NCBI RefSeq assembly: GCF_023716925.1
Contig: NZ_JAMQQG010000021.1
Location: 1-35,565, forward strand
Length of the DNA stretch: 35,565 nucleotides
Reading direction: 5' to 3'
From: Frankia sp. R82
Lineage (GTDB): Bacteria; Actinomycetota; Actinomycetes; Frankiales; Frankiaceae
Position 1 is the stretch's first letter, and every line of letters begins with the position of its first letter. The notes under the pieces are model-generated. The model worked only from the letters and a program-made list of their open reading frames with translations, had not been told where the DNA came from and did not search any database. Made by a program: the position numbers and the translations under genes. Shown in pieces: positions 25,347 through 35,000 of the stretch.

Positions 25347-27134
25347 TCAGGAACGCAGCCAGCGGCGCAGACCGGGCGGCCGGGACATCTTCTTCTTCCA
25401 GGTCCGGGCCATCTCGCGGCGCAACTCGGCGGCCCGGGTGTGCTCCTGGCCGGTGAGCAGGCCGTAGGTGAACGACGACTCACCGGCGAGGTTCGAGGCC
25501 ACGGCCAGAGCACGCAGCCGTTCCACGGCGATGACCGTGTCCTGGTGCGCGCCGAGCTGCTCCTGCACCCGCCGGGCCCGCTTCGCGAGCCGCCCGGCGT
25601 CCCGGCCGACCAGTGGCGTCATCAGCTCGCAGGCATACCGCAGCCGTTTCGCGGACTTGCGGGCGCGATGGTAGGCGACGTCGCGCTCGACTCCGGGCGG
25701 CGCGGAGCGGGCGATGCGCACGCGGCGCGTGAGCCGGCGGTCGGCGCGGCGCACCATCCTCGGCAGCACCCGCCGAGCGGGCCGGCGCGCAAGGGCCGCC
25801 GGCCCCGTCCCGCCGCCCGATCCGGCTCCGCCAGTCTCACCAGCCCTACCGGCCCCGGCCCCGGCATCGGCATCGGCATCGCTGCCAGCCGCGACCTGAT
25901 CGGCGCCGACACCGGCGACGAAGGTGAGTAGTTCGTCGACGAACGCGAAGTAGCGGTCGCTACGCAGAAGGTCAAGTGCCTCGGTCCGCCCCCGCAGCAC
26001 CTCACCGAGCAGCGTTTCCTGGACCCGGGCCACGACCGGCCCGAGCACCTGCTCCGTGGGTTGGGCGTCGAGTGCGCGCCGCAGCCGGGCGTACTGCACC
26101 TCGGCGTCACGGGGCCGACCCAGCACCTCACCGATCTCCCGCAGTCCGGCCTCGATCCGCGCGGCCTGCTCACGATCGAACAGCGGCCGGAACGTCTGGA
26201 TGGTGCTGCGCAGCCGACGGGCCGCAACCCGCAGGTCATGGACGGATTCGGGAGCGCCCATCCGCACCGCCGGGTCGGCGGCGAGCAGCGCCGCCGCATG
26301 GCGGGCCAGATAGTCGTGCACCACCGCACCAGCGCTCACCTCGGCCCGGCCCGCCTTACCGCGAGCGGCTCCGCTGCTGCCGGCGTCGGTGACAGTGCCG
26401 GTACCGGTGCCGGCGGCAGTACCGGTACTGGTGACGGCGACGGCGACGAGACGGTCGAGGTCGGACGGCCCCACGTCGACGGCGAGGGCGCGGCGCAGTT
26501 TGGACGAGCCCACCGCCGTCCGGGCGCCCGCATCACGCAGCAGGTCGTCGGTGGTGGCCAGCAGCCGTTCTCCCGCCGGGTCGATCACCTCGACCTCGAT
26601 CTCCCGCCACCGCGAGACGACGACCCGCCCACCGGCCACCGTCGGGTGCCCCATTGTTCGGGCCCGAACATGGTCATCGGCGACCTCGAGCAGGTCGTGC
26701 CCAGCGGCATCGCGCAGTCGCCACGTCCGCCGGGTCGTGCTGATCTGCGCCACCGGCCGCAGCGGCGCCCCCCGCACCCACACCGCGACCAGATCCGAGA
26801 GATCATCCGGCACCCGCGACACATCCGCCGGGGCCACTCCCCCGACACTCACCTCCACCGGTGACGGGGTGTCCAGCGGCCGGCCGATCTCGTCCCGGGC
26901 GCCGTCGGCAGTGGGCAGCTTCAGGTGCCAGCCGGCATCGTCGCCGCCCTCCCGGCGGCGCAGGGTCATCTGGTTACGAGCCAGGCGCAGGTCGTCGGTG
27001 TCGTAGTAGACGGCGTGCAGCTCCCGCTCCTGCGGCGCGCCGACGGACGCGACGCCCTCGACGGCGTCGAAGGCCGGGAGGCGGAACGTCTCATCGACGG
27101 CAAAGGCATGCTCGACCTCGTGGGTGACCGTCAC
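25347..27134 (-). CDS. CYTH and CHAD domain protein
   Basis: A 595-residue protein. The first 200 residues are a CYTH (triphosphate tunnel) domain, shown by ELHAVYYDTDDLRLARNQMTLRRREGG and WHLKLP. From about residue 270 a CHAD domain follows, with VHDLRVAARRLRSTIQTFRPLF and later HRARKSAKRLRYACELM, both rich in the conserved His and Arg residues thought to contact polyphosphate. The CHAD is split by an Ala/Gly-rich insert around nt 25790-25900. The N-terminal ExExK signature of CYTH enzymes reads EVEHA, so the lysine is replaced by alanine and triphosphatase activity is in doubt. The GTG start has AAAGGAG 6 nt upstream. A role in polyphosphate or nucleotide-phosphate binding is expected from the family. 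Confidence 0.9.
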   Translation of the reverse strand: MTVTHEVEHAFAVDETFRLPAFDAVEGVASVGAPQERELHAVYYDTDDLRLARNQMTLRRREGGDDAGWHLKLPTADGARDEIGRPLDTPSPVEVSVGGVAPADVSRVPDDLSDLVAVWVRGAPLRPVAQISTTRRTWRLRDAAGHDLLEVADDHVRARTMGHPTVAGGRVVVSRWREIEVEVIDPAGERLLATTDDLLRDAGARTAVGSSKLRRALAVDVGPSDLDRLVAVAVTSTGTAAGTGTGTVTDAGSSGAARGKAGRAEVSAGAVVHDYLARHAAALLAADPAVRMGAPESVHDLRVAARRLRSTIQTFRPLFDREQAARIEAGLREIGEVLGRPRDAEVQYARLRRALDAQPTEQVLGPVVARVQETLLGEVLRGRTEALDLLRSDRYFAFVDELLTFVAGVGADQVAAGSDADADAGAGAGRAGETGGAGSGGGTGPAALARRPARRVLPRMVRRADRRLTRRVRIARSAPPGVERDVAYHRARKSAKRLRYACELMTPLVGRDAGRLAKRARRVQEQLGAHQDTVIAVERLRALAVASNLAGESSFTYGLLTGQEHTRAAELRREMARTWKKKMSRPPGLRRWLRS

Positions 27135-27313
27135 CAGTCACTCCTTTCCGGTGGTGTCTCCCCTGGTCGGACGCCCGAACGGGACGTCTTCCGGCGGGAC
27201 GTCATCCGGTCTTCGTTCCCCCGTCCGGACACGAGAAATCCACCACGGACGTGGTCGGCCCCCGGTGACCCAGCGGCCGGCGGCGCGGCCCGGGCCGCCC
27301 GGACCCGGGTGCC

Positions 27314-28222
27314 TCAGCGGCAGGCGATCCGGTGGGCGCCGCTGTAGAGATTCATCGTGTCGCCGCGGACGAACCCGGCCAGCGTCATCCCCGCCTCCTC
27401 GGCGAGGTCAACGGCAAGGGTGGACGGCGCGGACACCGCGGCAAGCATCGGCACCCCCGCGAGCAGCGCCTTCTGCACCAGTTCGAACGACGCCCGCCCA
27501 CTGACCACCAGGATCTGCCCGGTCAGCGGGATCCGTCCCGCCCGCGCCGCCGCGCCGACGACCTTGTCGACGGCGTTGTGCCGCCCCACGTCCTCCCGCA
27601 CCACCCATGGCACGCCGTCCGCCCCGGCCAGGCCCGCCGCATGCAGCCCGCCGGTGGTGTCGAACAGCCGCTGCGCCGCCCGCAGCGCCGGCGGCAGCCC
27701 GGTGACCACATCCGGTGCGACCCGCAGCGGATCGTCCGCGACCTCGTACCGTCCCCGCACCCGGACCGCGTCAATGCTCGCCTTTCCGCACAACCCACAG
27801 GAACTGGATGTGTAGAAGGTGCGGGCGGCGTCGACGTCCGGCGCCGGCACCCCGGGAGCAAGCGTCACATCCAGGACGTTGTAGGTCGGCCGCCCGTCCT
27901 CGTCCACCGCACCGTCGCCGCTCCCGTTCCCGTTCCTGCCGGCGGCTGTCAGCCCCAGGCCGGCCGGTCGGGAGACGTCCTGGCGAGAGACGCAGTAGCG
28001 CATGGCGGCGACGTCCGCGCCGGTGGCGATCAGCCCCTCGCCGAGCAGAAAGCCGAGCGCGAGGTCCATGTCGTCGCCCGGCGTGCGCATCGTGACCGCA
28101 AGCGAGCGTCCACCGACGCGGATCTCCAACGGCTCCTCGCCGACCACCGTGTCCGGCCGGACCGCCGTCGCGACGCCCGCCCGCACCCGGGTCACCCGCC
28201 GCCGATCACTGGCGCGCCCCAC
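27314..28222 (-). CDS. fdhD: FdhD, formate dehydrogenase accessory sulfurtransferase
   Basis: A 302-residue FdhD-family protein. These bind molybdenum cofactor and pass sulfur from a cysteine desulfurase onto it, which formate dehydrogenases need for activity. The two key cysteines are in SSCGLCGKASI (Cys142 and Cys145). Other landmarks are EEPLEIRV, DLALGFLLGEGLI, REDVGRHNAVDKVVG and SGRASFELVQKAL. GTG 28222 is chosen because GGGAGG lies 7 nt upstream. It overlaps the end of the molybdopterin oxidoreductase gene by 17 bp, indicating one operon. A Gly/Asn-rich insert lies near residues 93-110. Confidence 0.93.
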   Translation of the reverse strand: MGRASDRRRVTRVRAGVATAVRPDTVVGEEPLEIRVGGRSLAVTMRTPGDDMDLALGFLLGEGLIATGADVAAMRYCVSRQDVSRPAGLGLTAAGRNGNGSGDGAVDEDGRPTYNVLDVTLAPGVPAPDVDAARTFYTSSSCGLCGKASIDAVRVRGRYEVADDPLRVAPDVVTGLPPALRAAQRLFDTTGGLHAAGLAGADGVPWVVREDVGRHNAVDKVVGAAARAGRIPLTGQILVVSGRASFELVQKALLAGVPMLAAVSAPSTLAVDLAEEAGMTLAGFVRGDTMNLYSGAHRIACR

Positions 28223-30803
28223 CCGGTTCCCTCCCGGTCGGTTCCAGCCGGACGACCAGCGACTTCGACGTCGGGGTGTTGCTGCGTTCCGCCGTCGCGT
28301 CCAACGGGACCAGGACGTTCGTCTCCGGGAAGTAGGCGGCAGCGCAGCCGTGCGCCGTCGGGTAGGACACCGCGCGGAAGTTCTCCGCCCGCCGCGTCGA
28401 CCCGTCCGTCCACACGCTGACCAGGTCGACGTGTGTGCCGTCGGCGACACCGAGCGCCGCCAGATCGTCCGGGTGGACGAGGACGACCCGCCGTCCACCT
28501 CGCACCCCGCGGTAACGGTCGTCCAGACCGTAGATGGTCGTGTTGTACTGATCATGGGATCGGATGGTCTGCAGCAGCAGATGTCCCGGCGGCACCGTGA
28601 GCGGCTCGGCGGTGTTGACGGTGAACGCGGCCCGCCCGGTCGGCGTCGGGAACGTCCGGCTGTCGCGCGGCGGATGCGGCAGCGCGAAGCCACCCGGCTC
28701 GGCCAGCCGCGTCTCGAAGTCCTCGAACCCCGGCACCACCCGCGAGATGTGCTCGCGGATCCGCGCATAGTCCCCGGCCAGCCCCGCCCAGTCCACCGCC
28801 GCGGCGAGGGTGGCTTCGGCCATGCCGCAGACGATCGCGACCTCGGAACGCAGCTCGGGACCGGCCGGGGTGAGCCGCCCGCGGGAGGCATGCACCATCC
28901 CCATCGAATCCTCGACGGTGACCTGCTGCGGGCCGCCGACCTGGACGTCCACCTCGGTGCGTCCCAGCGTCGGCAGGATCAGCGCTGCCCGCCCGGTGAC
29001 CGCGTGCGAACGGTTCAGCGTGGTGGAGACCTGGACGGTCAACCGGCAGGACCGCATGGCCGCCTCGGTGACGGCCGAATCCGGGGTGGCCGCGACGAAG
29101 TTCCCGCCCATCCCGACGAACACCCGCACCCGCCCGTCGCGCATGGCGCGGATCGTGTCGACGACGTCCAATCCATGCCGCCGCGGCGGCGCAAAACCGA
29201 ACTCGGCACCGAGCGCGTCAAGAAACCCGGCCGTGGGCCGCTCCCAGATTCCCATCGTCCGATCCCCTTGGACGTTGGAATGCCCCCGCACCGGGCACAC
29301 CCCCGCCCCCGGCCGGCCGATGTTGCCCTGCAACAGCAGCACGTTGACGAGTTCCTGAATGGTCGCGACCGCCCCCGCATGCTGGGTGAGCCCCATCGCC
29401 CAGCACACGACCACCCGTTTCGCCGCCAGCAACCGCCCCGCCAGCTCGTCGATCTCCGCGCTGGTCAGACCGGTCGCCACGGCGATCTCGTCCGCCGACA
29501 GCGCACCGGACGGCAGGTCGTCCGACGGCCCGACGCCCGACAGCCCAACGCCCGACGGCCCAACGTCCGACGGCGCACTGCCGGACGGGACATCGCCGGA
29601 CAGGGCCCCGCCCGACGGGGTGCCGCCGCGCACATGCCTGGCGTAGGCGTCGAAGCCGGTGGTGTGCCGGGCGATGAAATCGTGGTCGAGAACGGTGCCG
29701 GGGGCCGCGTCCTCGGCGGCGAGCAGCCGGCGGCCGAGCGCCTGGAACAGCGCGAGATCCCCGCCGAGGCGGATCTGCAGGAACTGGTCGGCCAGCGCCG
29801 TGCCACGCCCGACAATCCCCCGCGCGTTCTGCGGATTGCGAAAGCGCAGCAGCGCCGCCTCCGGCAACGGATTCACCGCGACGATCTGCCCGCCGCGGCG
29901 CTTGACCTTCTCCAGCGAACTGAGCATCCGCGGATGGTTCGTCCCCGGGTTCTGCCCGACGACGAGCACCAGATCCGCCGCCTCCAGGTCGGCGAGCGTC
30001 ACCGACCCCTTGCCGATGCCGATCGTCGAGGTCAGCGCGGTGCCGGACGACTCATGGCACATGTTCGAGCAGTCCGGCAGGTTGTTCGTGCCCAGCACCC
30101 GGGCGAACAGCTGATAGACGAACGCGGCCTCGTTGCTCGTGCGCCCGGACGTGTAGAAGGCCACCTCGTCCGGACTGTCGAGCGCCGCCAGTTCTTCGGC
30201 GATCAACGCGAACGCATCGTCCCAGCCGATCGGACGGTAGTGGTCGGCATCCGGCGGGCGGTACATCGGTTCGACGAGCCGCCCCCGGCTGCCGAGCCAG
30301 TGCCCCGTGCGCCCGGCAAGGTCGGCCAGGCTGTGCTCGGCGAAGAACTCCCTGGTCACCCGCGCGCGGGTCGCCTCCTCGGCCACCGCCTTCGCGCCGT
30401 TCTCGCAGAACTCGGCCGCCGACCGTTCCCCCGGCGGCGGCTCCGGCCAGGCACATCCCGGGCAGTCGAACCCGTGATCCTGGTTGACCAGCCGCAACGT
30501 CCGCACCGAGCGCCGGGTCCCCATCCGCGACAGCGACTGCGCCAGCGCGTGCCCCACCCCCGGCACCCCCGCCGCCCACTGCTTCGGCTCCGACACCCGC
30601 AGCCCCGCGTCCTCACCGCGGCCAGCGCCGACACTGCTGCTACCGCCGCCCTTGCTGCTACCGAGGCCACCGCTGCTACCGCCGCCATTGCCCCTGCCGA
30701 GGCCACCGCTGCTGCCGAGGCCACCGTGACCGAGGTCAGCGCCCCCGCCCGGTTCGCGGTACTGGTCGTCGTCCGCGGCCGCCCTGTCCGTCACGCCAGC
30801 CAT
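28206..30803 (-). CDS. FdhF/YdeP-family molybdopterin oxidoreductase
   Basis: About 865 residues of the YdeP branch of the molybdopterin enzyme family. Landmarks: FDCPGCAWPEP near the N-terminus, NMCHESSGTAL, LVLVVGQNPGTNHPRML, VVCWAMGLTQHAGAVATIQ and GRPGAGVCPVRGHSNVQGD. The C-terminal cofactor-binding domain has TIRSHDQYNTTIYGLDDRYR. This branch lacks the classic N-terminal 4Fe-4S ferredoxin-type motif and the Sec/Cys metal ligand arrangement of true formate dehydrogenases, so formate as substrate is not certain. The first 70 residues and a segment at nt 29522-29596 are Gly/Ser/Pro-rich low-complexity inserts. ATG 30803 is chosen; GAGGA lies about 10 nt upstream. fdhD follows with overlap, which supports a shared role. 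Confidence 0.9.
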   Translation of the reverse strand: MAGVTDRAAADDDQYREPGGGADLGHGGLGSSGGLGRGNGGGSSGGLGSSKGGGSSSVGAGRGEDAGLRVSEPKQWAAGVPGVGHALAQSLSRMGTRRSVRTLRLVNQDHGFDCPGCAWPEPPPGERSAAEFCENGAKAVAEEATRARVTREFFAEHSLADLAGRTGHWLGSRGRLVEPMYRPPDADHYRPIGWDDAFALIAEELAALDSPDEVAFYTSGRTSNEAAFVYQLFARVLGTNNLPDCSNMCHESSGTALTSTIGIGKGSVTLADLEAADLVLVVGQNPGTNHPRMLSSLEKVKRRGGQIVAVNPLPEAALLRFRNPQNARGIVGRGTALADQFLQIRLGGDLALFQALGRRLLAAEDAAPGTVLDHDFIARHTTGFDAYARHVRGGTPSGGALSGDVPSGSAPSDVGPSGVGLSGVGPSDDLPSGALSADEIAVATGLTSAEIDELAGRLLAAKRVVVCWAMGLTQHAGAVATIQELVNVLLLQGNIGRPGAGVCPVRGHSNVQGDRTMGIWERPTAGFLDALGAEFGFAPPRRHGLDVVDTIRAMRDGRVRVFVGMGGNFVAATPDSAVTEAAMRSCRLTVQVSTTLNRSHAVTGRAALILPTLGRTEVDVQVGGPQQVTVEDSMGMVHASRGRLTPAGPELRSEVAIVCGMAEATLAAAVDWAGLAGDYARIREHISRVVPGFEDFETRLAEPGGFALPHPPRDSRTFPTPTGRAAFTVNTAEPLTVPPGHLLLQTIRSHDQYNTTIYGLDDRYRGVRGGRRVVLVHPDDLAALGVADGTHVDLVSVWTDGSTRRAENFRAVSYPTAHGCAAAYFPETNVLVPLDATAERSNTPTSKSLVVRLEPTGREPGGARQ
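29522..29596. repeat. Degenerate 15-bp tandem repeat, about 5 units, in frame
   Basis: Units resembling CCGACGGCCCAACGC encode xxPSG-type repeats on the minus strand, inserted within the molybdopterin oxidoreductase. They lie between two conserved blocks, so they probably form a surface loop. Confidence 0.75.
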
Positions 30804-30923
30804 GGCCCCACCATCCTCGCCACCGTGACCAAACACCACCTCCTCGGACTCGAATGCCCCCACGACGACCCGTGTGCATCACGCACACCCACATGTCGGG
30901 GAAAACTGCTACCAGAAGTAACG

Positions 30924-31781
30924 TCAGGGGATGACGGGGAACTCGCCGGTGGGCGGTTCGATGTCGGCGGCGCGCAGGAGATGTTCGGCGTGCCGCAGGA
31001 CGGGCGCGTCGATCATCTTGCCCTCGAAGGTGAACACGCCGCCGCCGGCCCGCTCGGCCGCGCGCAGCACCCGGTCGGCCCAGGCCAGGTCCTCCCTGCT
31101 CGGCCGGAACGCGTCGCGCACCACCGGCACCTGGCTCGGATGGATGCACGCCTTCGCCGCGAACCCGATCGCCGCCGCGTCCCGTGCCTCGGCGGCCAGT
31201 CCGTCCAGGTCCGGGATGTCCAGGTAGACGGCGTCGATCGCGGCCCGCCCACAGGCGGCGGCGGCCAGCAGAACGGTGCACGCCGCGTGCCGGGCGACGT
31301 CCCGGTAGCGCCCGTCGGGATGCCGGCTGGAGCGCCCACCGAGCGCGGCGAGCAGATCCTCGGCACCCCACATCAACGCCACCACGTTCGGCACCTCGGC
31401 AATCGCCGGCGCCGCCAACACCCCCGCCGGCGTCTCGCACAGGGCGATCACCGTACGCGACGGCCCGAGCCGCGCCGGCTGGTCGGCCGACTCGGTCTTG
31501 GCAAGCATGCACATCCGCAGCCCGGTGCGGTCGAGCGCGGCGAGGTCGGCGGCGAACGCGGCGCTGGTCGCCGGATTGACCCGCACCACGGTCCGGTCCG
31601 GATCCAGCTCCGGCGCGGCCTTCACCAACGCCGCCCGAGCCCGCGCCCGGTTCTGCGGCGCCACCCCGTCCTCCAGGTCGAGCACCACGAGATCGGCCAC
31701 CGCCGCCGCCCGCGCATACCGCTCCGGCCGATCCGCCGGACAGAACAGCAAAGCCCCCGACACTGCCCGCCGCCCGCCCAT
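30924..31781 (-). CDS. CoA ester lyase, HpcH/HpaI aldolase (CitE-like) family
   Basis: A 285-residue CitE-like protein. Family motifs: LLFCPADRPERYARA, DLVVLDLEDGVAP, RVNP, the arginine/glutamate pair ALCETPAGVLAA, LMWGAEDLLAALGG with the metal-binding acidic residues, and KACIHPSQVPVV. These enzymes cleave or form CoA thioesters such as citryl-, malyl- or citramalyl-CoA with Mg2+. No citrate lyase alpha or gamma subunits are nearby, so it is probably a stand-alone lyase. ATG 31781 has GGAGGTGG about 4 nt upstream. It lies 120 bp ahead of the molybdopterin oxidoreductase on the same strand and is divergent from the TIR-NACHT gene. Confidence 0.88.
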   Translation of the reverse strand: MGGRRAVSGALLFCPADRPERYARAAAVADLVVLDLEDGVAPQNRARARAALVKAAPELDPDRTVVRVNPATSAAFAADLAALDRTGLRMCMLAKTESADQPARLGPSRTVIALCETPAGVLAAPAIAEVPNVVALMWGAEDLLAALGGRSSRHPDGRYRDVARHAACTVLLAAAACGRAAIDAVYLDIPDLDGLAAEARDAAAIGFAAKACIHPSQVPVVRDAFRPSREDLAWADRVLRAAERAGGGVFTFEGKMIDAPVLRHAEHLLRAADIEPPTGEFPVIP

Positions 31782-32053
31782 CAGGCCACCTCCGACCGTT
31801 CCGCCGCTGCCACGCCACCACCACGATCACCACCGTCACCGCGAGCAGCACCGTCACTGCCGTCACCGCGAGCAGCACCCGCACCGCGAGCAGCACCGTC
31901 GCCCACTGCTCACCGGCCAGTCTGTGATGACGATTACCTGACCTGGGCAAACGTTACGCTGCCCGTCGCCACCATGTGCCCTGCCGCGCTGCACAGCAGC
32001 ACTGAGCCGACCATGACAACCGGGCAGGACCAGAATGTGGCACGCTTCAGACC
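31782..32053. promoter_or_regulatory. Divergent intergenic region upstream of the TIR-NACHT gene
   Basis: This 272-bp region separates the CitE-like gene (minus) from the TIR-NACHT gene (plus). The left half is a run of degenerate repeats such as CCGCGAGCAGCACC (about 31830-31905); the right half is less biased and should hold the promoter of the plus-strand gene. I cannot place boxes with confidence. Confidence 0.4.
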
Positions 32054-35000
32054 GTGCGGGACGATCCGGGGGCACTGCGTCATCACGACTTTCTCGTCTG
32101 CTACGCCGACAATGCCGACGACCGACAATGGGCCGCCTGGATCGCCTGGACCCTGCGGACATTCGTACGCCCGCCCATCCAGAGCGCCTCGGGCACCTCC
32201 GCTCAGCCCGGCTCCACCCCAAACGACACCGCGTCGGAAAACCCTGTCTCGGAGGACGGAGCGTCCCAGCCGGGTGGCATGTTCGACGTGTTCCTGGACG
32301 AGTGGGAGAACGTCGCCGGCACGAATGTCGTCCAACGGATGGACGGGGCGATGAGGCGGGCGAAGCGCGTCGTCGTCGTGCTGTCACAGGCGTTCGTGGC
32401 GCAGTCATCGCCGGACGCCTCCCCAGGCACGTCGCTGGCGCCGCTGTGGTCCGCCTGGCAGCAGGACCCGCAGGGAACCGAGCGGCGGCTGCTACCGGTA
32501 CGGGTGGACGACTGCACCCCCGACGGCCTGCTCCGCCCGCTTCAGTACATCGACCTCGCCGGCCTGACCCGAGACGAGGCCATCAGCCGGTTGCGCAGCG
32601 AGATCCACGCAACCCTCGACGGCCACCGCAGGCCCCGCTCCGAGCCCCTCTACCCAGGCCCGCCCGCGCCCCGCTCCCCGGATTTGCCTGCACCGCCCTT
32701 TCCAGGCCCGTCCAGGAAGGACAGCCTGGGAAATGCCGACATCACGGCAGGGCATGAGGCAACGGGACCACAGAGCACGACGAACCGGTCTGGGGCGGCC
32801 CTGCCCGACGTGTCCCACCTGGTCGGACCCAGGTTCGATACCGAACTCGGGGACGGAATCCGGCGGGGCGACGCAGCGGGACGTCACGCACCGATGGTCA
32901 GGCTGGAGGAAATTACCCGGCTCCGGTTTCCCCGGGCACAGGTGCAGCTGATACCGGCAGATGCACAGAGCCCGGCGCATCTGTGGATTCAGGAACGCGA
33001 CCCGGTTGGGCGCACCGTCAAGGGCGTCGTTCTGTCCGGTGAACAGCAGATCAGCACGGGCACCCTCAACGAGATCGCGAAATCGGTCCGCCACCGCTAC
33101 CCGGCCGGCCCGGCCGATCCGACCGGGCCGTGGATTCTTGTCGTCTGCCCAGGCAACCAGGTCGCCGACGAGGCGCTGCGCCGCCACGCGGCCGGCCTGA
33201 GCATGGCGGTCCAGAGTCTGATCGAGTACGAGATGCTCATGGACCTGCGCGAGTACGTCGCCCGGCAGACGGACGTGCTCAAACGCGACCGGCTCTACCC
33301 ACCGGCCCTGTATGTGCGCCAGCGAATGACCCGGATCGGCGCTCCCCGGCGGGCGCTCGACACGGACGGTCTGCAGCCGCCCACCACCGACGACGCGCTG
33401 GACGAGGTGCTCAGCTGGCTGAGCATCGACGGGCCCAGGTTCGCCCTGCTGCTCGGCAATGCGGGCCGAGGCAAGACCTTCCTGATGCACGAACTGGCCC
33501 GGGTTCTGCCCGACCGGCTTCCCCATCTGACGCCGATGCTGCTCGAGCTGCGCGATCTCGACAAGACCCACAACCTCGACCAGCTGGTCGCCTCCCACCT
33601 CGCCGGCGCCGACGAGGTCCGCTTCGATCTCGACGCCTTTCATTACCTGCTCCGGCAGGGCCGCATCGCGTTGCTGTTCGACGGTTATGACGAGCTGGCC
33701 GTCCGGATCAGCTATGCCCGCGCCGCCGAGCATCTGGCCACCCTGCTCAACGCCGCCGAAGGCAACGCGAAGGTCGTCGTGACCAGTCGCAGCGAGCACT
33801 TCCTGTCCGATCAGGGTGCCCGGACGGCGTTGGGCAGCAGCGTCGAGCGGATCACCGGCAGCCGACTGGCCCGCATGGAGGGGTTCACCCAGGAGCAGAT
33901 CGAGCACTTCCTCATCCAGCGTTACCGTGCCGAACACTCCTCGGCAGCCAAGAGCCGCCCGTCCGACGCCGAGCTGGACCGACTGGCCAGGGCAGACGCC
34001 CGACAGACCCTCGACCTGCTGGCGGAACTCGAAAGCCTGGCCGAGCTTGCGGCCAATCCCCGGATGCTCTCGTTCATCGTCGGTCTCGGCACGAAACGGC
34101 TGCGCGCGGCCCTGCGTGGGCAGGGCGATGTCACCCGCGCGCAGCTCTACCGGGAAATCGTGCAGGCCTGGTTGGAGTACGAGACCCGCCGAGCCGCGCA
34201 GGCCGAGGAAACACCGTCGATGACCTTCGCCCAGCGCCGTGCGGCGGCCACCAAGCTCGCACTCGCCCTGTGGCGAAGCACCGAGCCCACCATCGGCCCC
34301 GATCAGCTCGAGGAAACAGCGGTCGCCGTGCTGGCCACGATGGGCGACCAGCGCGGATTCGACGAGGCGACCGCCGCCCAGCTGCTCGGTTCGGGCACCC
34401 TCCTGATCCGCGACCCGGCCGGCCGCTTCTCCTTCATCCATGCTTCGGTGATGGAGTACCTCGTCGCTGAGCACACCGCGGCCATGCTGCGCGAGGACAA
34501 GGAGCAGGGGCGCTGGCCCGTGCCACAGGACCAGCAGCGACGGTGGCGCGACCGGTTCGCCCGCCAACGCAACCACGGCCAGCCACCCACGCAGACCATG
34601 CAGCTGCTCGGCCAGGCGACCCTCTCCGCGCAGACTGCCGATTTCCTCGTTGACCTGCTCGACGCGGACGTCGCATCCGAGCTACCCAGCGTGCTCCTCA
34701 GTCACCTCTCGGCGACCGAGCTGGCCAGGACGAACGCGGTGGTGCTCGCCCGGGTGACCGAGACCCGGCTGAAGCGGCCGGCCCGACTGAGCCACGCCCA
34801 GCTGGCCCGTCAGGACCTTTCCGGCCAGGACCTCTCGGAGCAGGATCTGCGCGGCGCCGACCTGCGCGGCGCCAACCTCGCCGACAGCCGCCTGCGCGGC
34901 ACTGACCTCACCGGTGCCGATCTGACCGGAGCAACCCTGTCCAGGGCCGAGCTCCACCACGCCTGCCTAGCCGGCGCCATACTCGCCGACATCACCGCGC

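Noticed and set aside
31782-31950. Possible small membrane protein on the minus strand (repeated VLLAV hydrophobic stretch)
   Set aside because: The hydrophobic stretch is a translation of degenerate GC-rich repeats, and the frame runs on through the CitE-like gene out of frame. No ribosome binding site is seen.
28002-32354. A 1,450-codon plus-strand open frame
   Set aside because: It lies antisense to fdhD, the molybdopterin oxidoreductase and the CitE-like gene, all with clear motifs. Its translation is Arg/Pro/His-rich without domains, as expected of a GC-rich shadow frame.
32492-34576. A 694-codon minus-strand open frame
   Set aside because: It is antisense to the TIR-NACHT coding frame and has no recognisable motif.
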